Shown here: piece by piece, positions 1-12,200 of the stretch
Position numbering within the stretch: position 1 is the first letter of the stretch
Layout: each line of letters starts with the position of its first letter
Source of the DNA: Nematostella vectensis
Taxonomy: Eukaryota; Cnidaria; Anthozoa; Actiniaria; Edwardsiidae
DNA length: 64,000 nucleotides
Direction: 5' to 3'
NCBI RefSeq assembly: GCF_932526225.1
Contig: NC_064047.1
Coordinates: 8,979,994 to 9,043,993, forward strand
Position numbers and translations under genes: made by a program
The notes under the pieces: generated by a model
Told to the model about the DNA's origin: nothing
The model's database searches: none
The model's input: the letters and a program-made list of their open reading frames with translations, nothing else

Positions 1-86
1 GATTTTCAGAAATAGGTAAGTTACCCATTCTATGAATTCGATTTAATGGTAGTGTTCAGGATCCCCTCATTACTAAACAGGCCTAC

Positions 87-210
87 CTTATCGGTAGATT
101 CCACAAACTCGATGATCTCTTGGTATAGTGTCCAGGCCTCCTCCTTGCTTTCAGCGTCCCTACTGCTACCTCGACCCAGTGCAAGCTCGGCCAGACTATG
201 GAACACTTTA
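87..210 (-). CDS. TEX11: TEX11 exon 28 (last exon in the window)
   Basis: 124 bases reading KVFHSLAELALGRGSSRDAE and then SKEEAWTLYQEIIEFVEST. TTCAG acceptor, GTAGGC donor. Later exons lie outside the window. Confidence 0.88.
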
Positions 211-3200
211 CTGAACATAAAATCAAAAGTGTGAACTGGTAGGGCAAAATAATTGTTACGCGTAAAAATGATTTTGTGCAATGCTAATTTCTAGAAAAAA
301 TACAATCAGAAAATAAGAATCAGATTATTACTTGTTCGATCAAATTGGTTCAATCAAACTCAAAATCTAGACTTGATAGCCTAGTCCCTGGTGTACTTTT
401 CGGGTTTCCTGTGCTATTTTACGTCTCTTGTAAAACCTTTCTCTAAAACCTTTTCTCGAGACCCCGGTTGAGTTGGCTCTCCCCAGCCCCTCTCTAGGCC
501 ACCACAGATATTCCGAACAGAACCCTAAGAATTAAGCTGGATATTTGAATCTGACAAAGTATTTTAGGGACAAATAATCGTGGTTAGGCCTTTGATTAGG
601 CACATGTTTAAGTCGTATTCTTTTTAACGGGGAGAACATTTGAGCTAAATTACTATGACATTTTAAATATTTTTGTGGTATTATGCCCCCCCTTTCCCTC
701 AATCCCCTAACGATTCTTTTCTTAGTTCATTGCATTATTCACCTTAGTGCTATAAGGTCGACTGGCTCTGCTGTCCTATGTTTCTTGATCGCGAGTTTTA
801 AGGCCTTCACACTCACTTCGCGATAAAATGCGGGCTGCTCGACAGCCAAAGCTGAAAAAAATATATATATTCTTAGTTTCAGTATTTTTGTTTAAGTGTT
901 TGTTCGAGTATTTTCTAAAGAGTTTTCGTCTGAGGAGAATGTATGTGGAGGCTTATTTTAGACGTATTCATACATTTACAGCGGTACACAAAAAGTAACG
1001 GCGTCTAAACTAAGTCTTAGAGCTTGTTGAGCCAAGCATTGGCATATTACGTAGTGTGACGAACAAAAGAATTATATATACCCCTCCCCTCCCAAGCACA
1101 AATTGGAAATTACGGAGGGGGGACGGGGGAAGGTTTTTTTAGTTCCGACTTCCAGGGGAAAGGAACCCCGTTTTCATTTTAACTACCTCCAGAGGTGGAA
1201 ATTTTAGGAGATTGGCTCTGAGAAAAATCTTTTTTTTGGGGTACAGACCGTAAACAATGCTATCTAGCTCTCGCTTTTATGAGGAGTAGCGAGTAGCACT
1301 TTTCTTTTCTTAGACACCTTATCTAAAGCATATTACCAAAAAGGATTGACATTTAACCTCCAGGGATAAAAGTAAATTTTCTACTCCCCGTTGAAAATTA
1401 GGGGTTATATATCCGGAACATGGCAGGCACAGAAAGCTCAACCCAGTTCCCCTTCTCAAACTTGAAAGAAATATCCTAGTAGTTGGAAGCAAATTTATAT
1501 ATTTCACCATTTCGAATACATTTCGTATATTTGTCTACACCCTAATTGACCCCCTCCCCTCCCCTCCCCTCCCACCAACACCCACCCCTTCCTCTAATAA
1601 ATCCTGGATCAGCATAGAAACACCCCTTGGAGGACCTGCAAACAAGGCTATCCATACAATAACTGGGAAGAATGGCTCATTGTTTGTGATACCTGCGACA
1701 GTCTCGAAGGTTTTCGCCTCACAGAACGGCAGCGCGATAAGCTTATGAAGGCATGACTCCAGGCTCGCGTCGCCCTCGCCAAGCTTGGCTTTGGCTTCAA
1801 ACTCGTACAGGATCAGCAGTATAATAGAGTCATCTGCGAAAAACACGTCAAGCTCTTAGACTTGCATAGTACCGCGCACTTCTATGACAACTTTGACAGT
1901 TTAAGAAGTACGGTAAATGCGAAATAATGGTCTTTCATATAAAAATATCGTCATTCGGAAATTAAATTAAAACATCTATCTCAAATAAAAAATTCACTCA
2001 GCATCTAATAAACTTTTCCCCTAGGTGATTTTTTCAACGACTCTTGATGAATCTGGCGGGTTTTCATTCAAACGCCATGACTTTTCAGGACTGGAAAAGG
2101 GCACTTCTAAATTCCATGACTTCTATAATTTCCATGGACCCGTGGAATCCCTGGTTACGTTGTGAGTTTATTGTTGTTTTGTTTTGTTTATATCTTTTAC
2201 TTTTTTTTCTTTTTGTGCGCCACCTCACTGCATCGTATAGACCATACCTTTCTTGTCCTTGTTTCCCTGTATGGAGTGTGTGCCGTTTATCCTCTTACAG
2301 AGATCGCGGCAGTTCTGTACGTGAGTCAAGGTCTCAGACAAAGCTTCTTTCTGGGAGAAAAGAACACACTTATGATAAATCTTAGCCCGCTTAACAAGGA
2401 ATCCTCTTTAGTTAGGGTAGCTTTGGGTTCCAACGGGTTTGACTCTACCTGACTGTATCATGTGTCTTCAGTCATTTCACGTTGAACGAAAATTTGCACA
2501 TACTTTTTATAAGAACCTTTTTATAATAATGTCCAGCCTGAGATTTCACCAAATTTTGAGTAAAAACATGCCGAGGCTCAGCAGAAAAAATTGAATATTG
2601 CGTTTCTTTGATCATAAGTATCATGTTATTTTTTAATCATGTGTGTAATTCTTCTTCTAATACTTTGTTCAGTATCATAAATTATTCACTGAAATTTAAG
2701 AACCTGAAGAAAATTTTCAGCCCTAAAATGCTCTAAAATTAAGAACAGCCTCAACTGAAAATATGACCGTCTTGTAAAAAAGGGTGTATTCTTTTTTCAA
2801 ACGTTTTATGAACAGAGCTGAAATCACATTCGTCGATTTTGGAAACAAATTAAAATAAAGTAAATATATTCTAGTAAAAGTATAACAACAGTGTAAATAT
2901 TGACCACCTTTTCTTCTAGGCTCATCCAAAGGGACATCGCACCGTCAAAAGCGCCTAAGTCGGCAAACCACAGCCAGAGTTACAGAACTTTTACTTAATG
3001 TATAGACTCGCCCAACACTAATGATAGAATAGTTCTTCTTACGGGACATCTTCGCTCAGTCAATAGTATAACAACAGTGTAAATATTGACCACCTTTTCT
3101 GTTTCGTTTGAAGTCTCTTTGGCAATCTGTAACGAAGCTGCAGCAGCCATTAGAAGGCAGTTCTTCTGACGGGACATGTTCGCGGCGTCAATAGCGCACA

Positions 3201-6200
3201 AGTCGGCAAACTGCAACAACAGTAACAGTAGTTGAAGCACTTGCACGCTTGTTCCAAGAAAGTTTAATTAATAAAAAAAAAGGTATAATAAAACAACGTT
3301 AATCTTTCTGATTACTTCGCCCAAGTGTATGAATAGAAATGAACAAGTTCTCAGTAAAAGGCAAACTCCAACAAAAGTTACAGAAGTTATGGGTGAACTG
3401 ACGTCTGACGGAAGATGTTTGCGGCGTCAATAGCCCCCAAGTCGGCAAAATACAGCCACAGTTACGGAAGTTTTACTTAATGTATAGATTTGCCCGACAC
3501 TAATGATAGAAGGGCTTAACCAAAGGGACATGTTCGCGCCGTCAAAAGCGCCTAAGTCGGCTAACCACAGCCAGAGTTACAGAACTTTTACTTAATGTAT
3601 AGACTCGCCCAACACTAATGATAGAAATAGTTTATCCAAAGGGACATGTTTGCGCCGTCAAAAGCGCCTAAGTCGGCAAACTACATTAATTGCTTATACT
3701 TGTATAATCATCCAGGCAGCTTCCAAAGCAAGGCAAAGGGTCTGGCTCAGTTCTTACATTCACGGAATAACGCACCTACCTTGTAGCAAATGAGGAAGAA
3801 CTCTCGCAGATCGGAACTGGACTCCGAACTGTCCAGTGCCATGTTCCAAGCTGCGATTGAAAATAATACATACAGTAATAGGAACTCTTGGTATGAACGA
3901 CGGCGAGGGAGGGTGGTGGTGGTAGTGTTGGGGTCGTCGTTCCTTTGGCCTCGCCCTAGGGCTTGGTGTTTAAGCAAGCACAGTCATTTTATATATTATT
4001 TACGATGGATTCTCGCAATATCGGATACTTTAAGGGACCGTAGTGGAGAGTCCGATTTTGGCAAGATTTTAAATACACGTGTTGCGCTCGAGTTTACACA
4101 TTTTTTTTTTATATTTAGACGGGATATACATACAGCGTATGTTGTTTTTTACGTGCAAGTTTTTGCAGTTTTGTATTACCGATTTTCATGAACCACGTGG
4201 CCTCGGCCTGCACGTCTGCTAATGGGCCGAGAGCCGCCATTTTGTTGACGCACTCCAACGCTGCAGCACAAATGTACAGTTAATTGGTTAATCAGTCAGG
4301 ATAGAGATTATGATTTATTTTAGGACATTTTTGTTATGTTAATAATTAATCCAGAGATACTTTTGAATAAATCTAAAATGTATGAGTTTTTTTCTAATGG
4401 TGCGCGTAGAAATGACACGCTAACATGGGCCTAGCCTCCTCCGCAGGCGTCTCTGACCGTTAGAAACCGAGACCCGGGATTCCTGTGGTCGACAAATTCC
4501 TTTGTTAAGGGGGGGGGGGGGGGGAGGGAACAATGCCAAAAGTTTGCTCTACACTTCCCTGGCTGGGGAGTATTTGTCCATGCGCGAGCGGTATGCGCAG
4601 TACCAAAAAAGTATGTTCGGTTTAGGCAGGCATCGCTCGTGACCCGCTCGACGCATCACCACAGGAATCCGGGGCGCCTGTGTTTCTTTTCTGCTGCTTT
4701 CTGGGCAAAGCGATGCCTGCCGAGGAAGCTAACATGGGCCGTATTCCAGCGGTCATGTTCTGCCTAGAGAAAAGCAAAAGAAATGCGCCATAATCCCAGA
4801 AAGTGTTAAAATGGTTTCGATTTACCTTTTTTTAGGTAGGGCATGATCCCGTTTACATCACCCCTATAAAAACAAATACATCGGCAGATGAAAACGCACT
4901 GTAAGGAAGAGGAACTGTAAGGAAGAGGCTTACGCCAGGAGTATTACATGGTTGTGGGGTTGTGGGGTTGAATTTCCAGTGGGCCACGGCTGACGTAAGG
5001 TTGATTCTCACTAGGACGTAAGCGCAAGAGTAAGCGCAAACGGAAGCGCAACACAAGTGAGAATCGGTCAAACACAAGCGCAAGAAAATCAAGCAGTTGC
5101 GTTCTCTTGCGCTGGTGTTCCAGTGAGAATCGGAAAATTACGTGCGTTCTGCTCGCGCTTACGTCAAAGTGAGAACCAACCTTTAAGATACTTCAAAACT
5201 GACAAAATATAGTCTAAAGGGTTCCATCTCACCATGGAAAACATGTTGTACAACTAAGGATATAGCCCGATTATAGTCTCTGTCAGTTACCATTTTCTCA
5301 TTCTGGCAAAATGTCGAGTAGGAGAAAGCACCCATTTCCATCGGCTGATTTGGAGAAACTATTGCAATATTTTTTATTAAATTTGGTAAAAGTGTAAAAC
5401 TTTGTTTCTAGCTGGATATTTGGAAATTTCTTCACATATACTTTGCCTTGAAATATTGATAAAACAATAACTGAGGTGTGACCGACTAGCTCTCTTTAAT
5501 TGTGCAATAAGTACAAGGAACCAGCTAAGAGTTGATATCATCTTACTTTACGTCAGTCTCGCTGATCGTGAGTTTGAGTCGAATGAGACACCTGAAAAAG
5601 AGGGCAATGGTGACGTTTGCGACTAAATTTTTCAAAATGTACATTCGTTTGCTGTACAACATTTAACACCTGAGCTCAAATTCAAAAGGTTGTTTGTAAG
5701 AAGAACATAGTGAGCGATGAAGTAACTAACTATCCGAAGTAACCAACATACCGAAATGCCGTGACGACAAAACTGATTATCAAGATGACGTTCCTGACTG
5801 CGTGTGATAACGTAATTTACTACCGTGATGGCGTAACCGACTACCGTGATGTCATACCGGAATGCCGTGACGACAAAACTGATTATCAAGACGACGTTCC
5901 TGACTGCGTGTGATAACGTAATTTACTACCGTGATGGCGTAACCGACTACCGTGATGTCATACCGGAATGCCGTGACGACAAAACTGATTATCAAGATTA
6001 CGTTCCTGACTGCGTGTGATAACGTAATTTACTACCGTGATGGCGTAACCGACTACCGTGATGTCAGACCGGAATGCCGTGACGACATAATGCCGTACCT
6101 GAATGTTGTGATTACGTACCTGAGTGCTGTGATAACGTACCTGAGTGCGTGATAACGTACCTGAGTGCTGTGATAACGTACCTGAGTGCTGTGATAACTT

Positions 6201-9200
6201 GCTTGTTTGACGCAGAAGTTTCTAATATGCCATCAAGGGCCTTGACCGCAACACTACGATTGTTTTGCTGTTATTGAATGACAAGAAAACAGTGTGAAAT
6301 AAGATGTCAAAGTAACATATTAACCAATGTATATTGCGCAGTTATCTAAAAAGCAAACCTTTGTAATTTGATTTTAGACGTTATTGCTCCCTTCTCCCCC
6401 CCCCAAAAAAAAAAAGGCGCATTCATCAATGCACTAGAAAAATACGCCATGTCAAACGCACGAAAGCAATACGCCATACGTACTACATAAGACGCCCAAA
6501 TATCGCAGTACATTTGTACTTGATCCAGTCCAGTCTCGGTGTTGATGAATAATAAGTCATACTAAAAAGCTTGTGAAATGTCTGTCTTATTACTTCATGG
6601 TCTACCTCTAGCGAAAGCTGCGCTGCCAAACATATAAGACCGTGTGCGTCATCCTCATCAGTAGTGACGTCATTGTTGTCATGGTCATTGGCCTGTGACT
6701 GACTGATCTGTTTTATTGCTTCCATAGCTAGAAAGATGAAAGTTTATGAGAAAGTCCAAAATATCTCGAGAAAATCCCGAGAGGTTCACGAGTGTGTCAC
6801 AAAAATTTTCCGAGAAAAATTCAAGGGTTTCGCTCGTATTTCCAAGGAAAGTCCCTAGTATTCAACGAGTGTCTGTCAAGTTCTTAAAAAAATCCAAGTG
6901 TTACAGGAGTGTCTCACCAGTATTTTCCTAGAAATTCCGAATGTTTCACGAGTGTTTAGCGAATATTTCGAAAAAAAGTACCAAGCGTCTCAATGGAAGC
7001 ACTTTTCTTGGAAATTCCCAGTGTTCAACGAGTATCTCTCGAGTAATTCTCAAGAGTGTCTCGCGAGTATTTTCCAGGAAAGTCCCAATGGTCTCAAAGG
7101 GACTTTCCAAGTGTTTCGCGAGTTATTAATTAGTGCACCTTTATTATCATCGCCTTCCATCAGTGCTATCTTGAACTGGAAGAAGTGAACAATAGGGGAA
7201 TTTGGCTCTATACGCTGTGCCTCGGCAGCCGCTTTACTCGCCTAAAGATATAGATACCGAAATAATCATTGATCTCTTAGGGATATCTTTCACGATATTT
7301 TAAAATTATCTGCCAATTCAGTCCGCAATGCTTTTGAAAAATGACTAGCATTGAACATCATTAAATAATTGACTTATTGAATAAACTGGTATGCCGGATT
7401 GATTAAGAAGTCAATTGATTGTCTGATTTATTGATTGATGATTGGTTGTTTAATTGACTGATGATTGGCTGTTTGGTTGATTGTTTGACTGATTGACTAA
7501 GTGATTAATTGAATGATAATTGGCTGCCTGATTGATTGATTGGATTGATTAACTGATTAATAGCATTCACAAGTGTTCTTACATTTTTCAAATCCTGTAG
7601 CATTGTGTAGCAGGAGCACTTGTTTCTCTTTACACAATAAAAAAGAATGTGAAAGAGTTGATTTTTTTTGCAACTTGTCGTTGTTGCCGTCGTCATTACT
7701 TAAGGTTCCATATTATGAGAAGGACGACTACGACAACGATGATGATGATGATTAAAAATATTAATATTATGCTGGTGAATGATAATAATGGTAGTGGTGA
7801 TGATGATGAATTGACAACAAAAATGATGATGGTGATGACAACGATGTTAATGATGATATTGATAATGATTATTAAGATGATAATGATGATATGCTGGTGA
7901 TGATGATGACTATCATGACAACGATGATGATAATGCCATCAATGACAAAGATAATGATAATGATGACAACAATGACAATGGTGATGATAATGATGACCTA
8001 CTAGCAGTTTGGCGACGTTCTTGTTAGTAGAAGTGTCCTCGGAGTTGAATAGACTTAGGGAGTAGTTGTACCAGTTGATAGCTTCCTGGTATTCTTTTGC
8101 CTGGTGAAACAAACGTGTCGCATGATTAGAGTACGTAGATCCGACTTGCATGTAAATGCTAATTTGCTTTTGTTTTAAATATATTAAAAATCCATATCGC
8201 TTTTTAAAATACAACGTTCATTGTAATATTCGACAATACAATGAAAGTTGTATTTAGAATTGACTTGTTTTAGTTGTAGGATGTGATTGAAATTCACTGT
8301 TATTCAACGCATTCACGACCGAAATCAAAATCTCATAAGCATAGAGTTTCATAGCCTACGAAACCTAGTCAGATTGACAGGAAGTCCAACAATTTGAATG
8401 ACATAAAGTCAGCTAACCAATCATTGCAGAAAAAAAACATCTTTAGTGCATGGTATCCGAATAGATACTCTGCAAGATTTTGGAAGCTTAGAACGCAAAA
8501 AATGTCGACTCTATAGAGATAAAAGGCAGTTTAGAGCAAAATGCTTACCTCATACAAATTAGCAGCTTTCTCCCATAGTAGAAGATGGAACATCTTGCAT
8601 ATGTCAGGGCTGAGTTGCTGACCAGTGTTGTGACCTAGGATATCACAAGAAGCATGTTTAGAAAATACTTACATTAAAAATACTTACATTAGTTTGTACA
8701 GATATCATACCAGTTATACAATCTTCGACCAGGTCTTTTGCCTCCTGGTCCTGGTTATTCTGTAGTAAAAGTTCCTGGAAAAAAGTATGTTGCTTGAAAA
8801 CTGGATTATAATCATAAACATATGGTTGATTCATATGCATTCTATTGCCAGATTGCTATAATTTATATGGACTATTGCCAGATCATCACAACAATGATAT
8901 ATTGCAAGGCTATCATAAATTCATATGGTCTATTGCAGATTATCATGATTCATAGGTATATTACAGATTATATCCCAGTGATGAATTTTCACGCGCGCTC
9001 ATTAGTCAATACGGGTCACGTGCACAATTTCACAGGACAAATATCAGTCGATAACGTCCAGCCAAGCTATATCTGTCCTGTGAACATTTTTGTGCAGTCA
9101 AAACTCACTTTTCGTCTGTTCGATAACTCCTCAAACAAACACTTCATAGAGTTTTGAAAACAAGGTTTTCAAAACTCTATGAAGGCAGAGAAAGAATGCT

Positions 9201-12200
9201 TTATTTCTTTCATAGAATTATCATCAATATGTTTTTTAGAATTTATCCTGAAACGCGAAAAAAAAAAAAGCAATGACAAAAAACTTCACAACAGCGGGCG
9301 CTCGTGGCGTCATTCCCGTGCACGTCAGCGCGCGCAGAAGACATTTCAAAATTGAAAACGTTTGCTTCAATTTCTACTCCAGCTCTCAGCAAAATAATAA
9401 GAAAACAGTCTAGGTGAAAATCCATCAGTTGAAATGCAAGTTTTGAGCTTTGTTCTTTGGATTGTTGCATGGATTTTTATGAATTGCGAATGGCAAAAAT
9501 AACAGCGCGCGCTCGTGGCGTCATTCCAGTGCACGTAAGCGCGCTATGAAGACATTTTTCGCATTTTCAGTGTAGTCACTGGGATATAAAATAAATAAAC
9601 CCCTTCTTTGGCTCACTGTGATATCGGCGGATAATGTCCAAGGATGAGAAATGGTCATCAAAATTTCACAGTTGCCCTCGAAGCTTCGCTTCTCGGCCAA
9701 CTGTTTATTTTTCGTACCATTTCTCATCCTTGGACATTATCCGCCGATAGCCCAGCCGCCAGAAGGAGTTTATTTACTAAATATCATGATTCATATGGTA
9801 TATTGCCAGATCATCAAATTCATATGGTATATTGCAGATTTTCATGATTCATATGATATATTACAGATTATCATGAATCATATAGTATATTTTGCAAGAT
9901 CATCAAATTCATATGGTATATTGCAGAATATCATGATGATTTATATGGTATATTACTGATTATTATAACTCTTATGGTCTGTTGCCAGTTCATCAAATTC
10001 ATATGGTATTTGCCAGAATATCGCATTCATATGGTCTTAGGCAGTATCCAAATAATTTAACCTGTACCTGAAACATGGCAATGATTGCAGGTAGAGACCA
10101 TACGAATATCATAACATTATGCGGTACAGACCATGGCCAAGGTAATGATCAGAATATAGGGCCAAAGGACAGTGCTGAAAAACGTATGCGCATGCGCGTG
10201 CTCTGGCGAAAACAAACACAATCGTAGTGTTGAATCGTTCGAGTAAAGGTACGAAAGGCTGACTTCAGTCGCTGATTTGACTAACTGTACAGCATTAAAA
10301 CCATACTGTACAAAAGATGACTGATTTGTGTGATAATGAGAGCCTTAGGTTTGGTCTAGTTTTCTTTGCATTCGCCAAAATGTGACAGTTCGCCGGTAAA
10401 AAGCCACCATTTCAAAACAAAAAGGCTGGTTTAACCGCGCGGTACTGGAACTAGTCTTGCGTTTTTCAGCACTGGCAGGCCAAAATCTATGAATATGATT
10501 TCCTAGATCCCCTATGTACCACATGCCATAATAATATTATGCTCACAGACTATATGAGTCATGGGTGATAAAATTACCACATGTTGAAGCTGTATCTTAG
10601 CAAGGTCGGGAGAGTTCTTGAATCTGGTAGCAAGAGTCTGAAGACAGTTGAGTGCCAAGTCCGTCCTATAAAAGGAACAATGTCAATCAGCAATGTTCAT
10701 AGAAAATAAGCCAATTAGAGTGTGCGTTCGAATGTAGTTATCACTACACTAGCCATCACTGACACTTTCTTTTTTATAACTCTGTTAGAGCTAGCCCCAT
10801 ACCTAACATTCGCATTCGCATTTTATTTTATTTTTTTCTTCTTCTTTGTGAATATATCTTTATAGTTGACGCAAGTGCTCAATCACGTACTTGTACGCTT
10901 GTACACAAGAAATCTGCTGTGCAATTACATTTTAAACAAAATTTTTAAATATATACTTCGGGTTACCATTCTTTGTCCAGAAACAACTAGTTATTCCTGT
11001 TATCTGTGTTTGAATACAACAAGGTATAAATTCAAAGCACCAAGTATTTTACTTCACCTACCTTTTGTATCTTGTCGCCAACTGTGCCAAGCTTAATCCA
11101 ATTTGTGCTGTTAGGTCTGGAAGATTCAACGCCTCTTCAAATGCTATGTTCAAAATACCAGTTCGTTTAAGAATAATTTTTTTAACGTTTTAGAATAGAA
11201 TAAATTGTGAAGTTAAATCCACTCTCCTTACAGCTGGAATGCTGGATTACGAGAGCAAAGATAAACCGTGGTCGAGTCGAAGACATAGAAGGTACCCACC
11301 ATACGATATACGTTTCACCACGGAACAGATGGAAATTGTAGTTTTGAAAAAGATGAAAACCGGTGAGCCCAAAAAAGGTAACAAGTAACTTAACTCAATC
11401 AAAGACGATACCCGGTGATGGGGCACAGGCTCTAAAGTGCGACGCTCTGCCAACTGCACCACCCTGGATTACCTAAGGAACTCCCCTTGAAACTGTGCAA
11501 TGCAACACCCACATATTCCCAAACAGTTAACAACGTCAGGGTGCTTATGTTAGTATAACTAGAAAAACTACAGGCATCTGTGGTGTAGACAAGGTAAGAA
11601 TCAACACAAGGTTGAAAAGGTATGTTAAACGCCTCTGTGAAACAGAGTGGTTTTGCTGACGTTTCGAGATTTAGCCCTTCGTCGGAGCTCCGTTAGTGCT
11701 TATGTTAGTGCTTGTAACTGGGTCTGGTCGTCCATGGGGATGATATAACAGCTAAGTGCCCACGTCCTAAAGCAATTATTATCCTTGGCCACGTCCTATA
11801 GCAATTTTTTAACCTTTGCCGTTTTTTGGAGTAAGCCAATAAGGTTAAAGCCGCATTGTCACCAGTTTACTTTCGGAGGTCCAACGGAAACCTCAACCGT
11901 TAAAAGACAAAAGAATCTATTAGAATCCGAGATATTTAACAGGCCATCCGCTCTAAATTATCAATCACATTCTCAAAGAAACTTCCAATAAACACACTGC
12001 TTTCAATATTTTGAAATATTTTTCGCGTTTTCCGTTAAAAATCATCGGATATTGTTAGGTAATCGACCGGAAGTAAACTGGTGACAATGCGGCTTTAAGG
12101 TGAAAGGATGAACATCACTGACCAACTAACGTGACAAAGAACATGGTTCTGAGCGAGACAGAACATCAAGCTCGTGTTAATCAAACTCTGATTATTGCAC

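Larger units (their letters stand above)
8826..10035. repeat. Two blocks of an AT-rich tandem repeat around inserted DNA
   Basis: Blocks at 8826-8960 and 9780-10035 repeat TTCATATGGTATATTGC and CAGATCATCA about every 35 bases. The DNA between holds two related GC-richer segments (9290-9350 and 9500-9560, both with CTCGTGGCGTCATTCC) and palindromes. This looks like one array split by an insertion. Confidence 0.75.

Noticed and set aside
4853-5100. 79-residue minus-strand frame as the missing TEX11 exon
   Set aside because: It has no family motif and no suitable splice sites. The true AEATWFMKI exon was found at 4180-4260 instead.
11247-11466. tRNA gene on the minus strand
   Set aside because: It has an A-box-like word, but no acceptable acceptor stem, anticodon arm or B box. 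Kept only as a possible SINE fragment.
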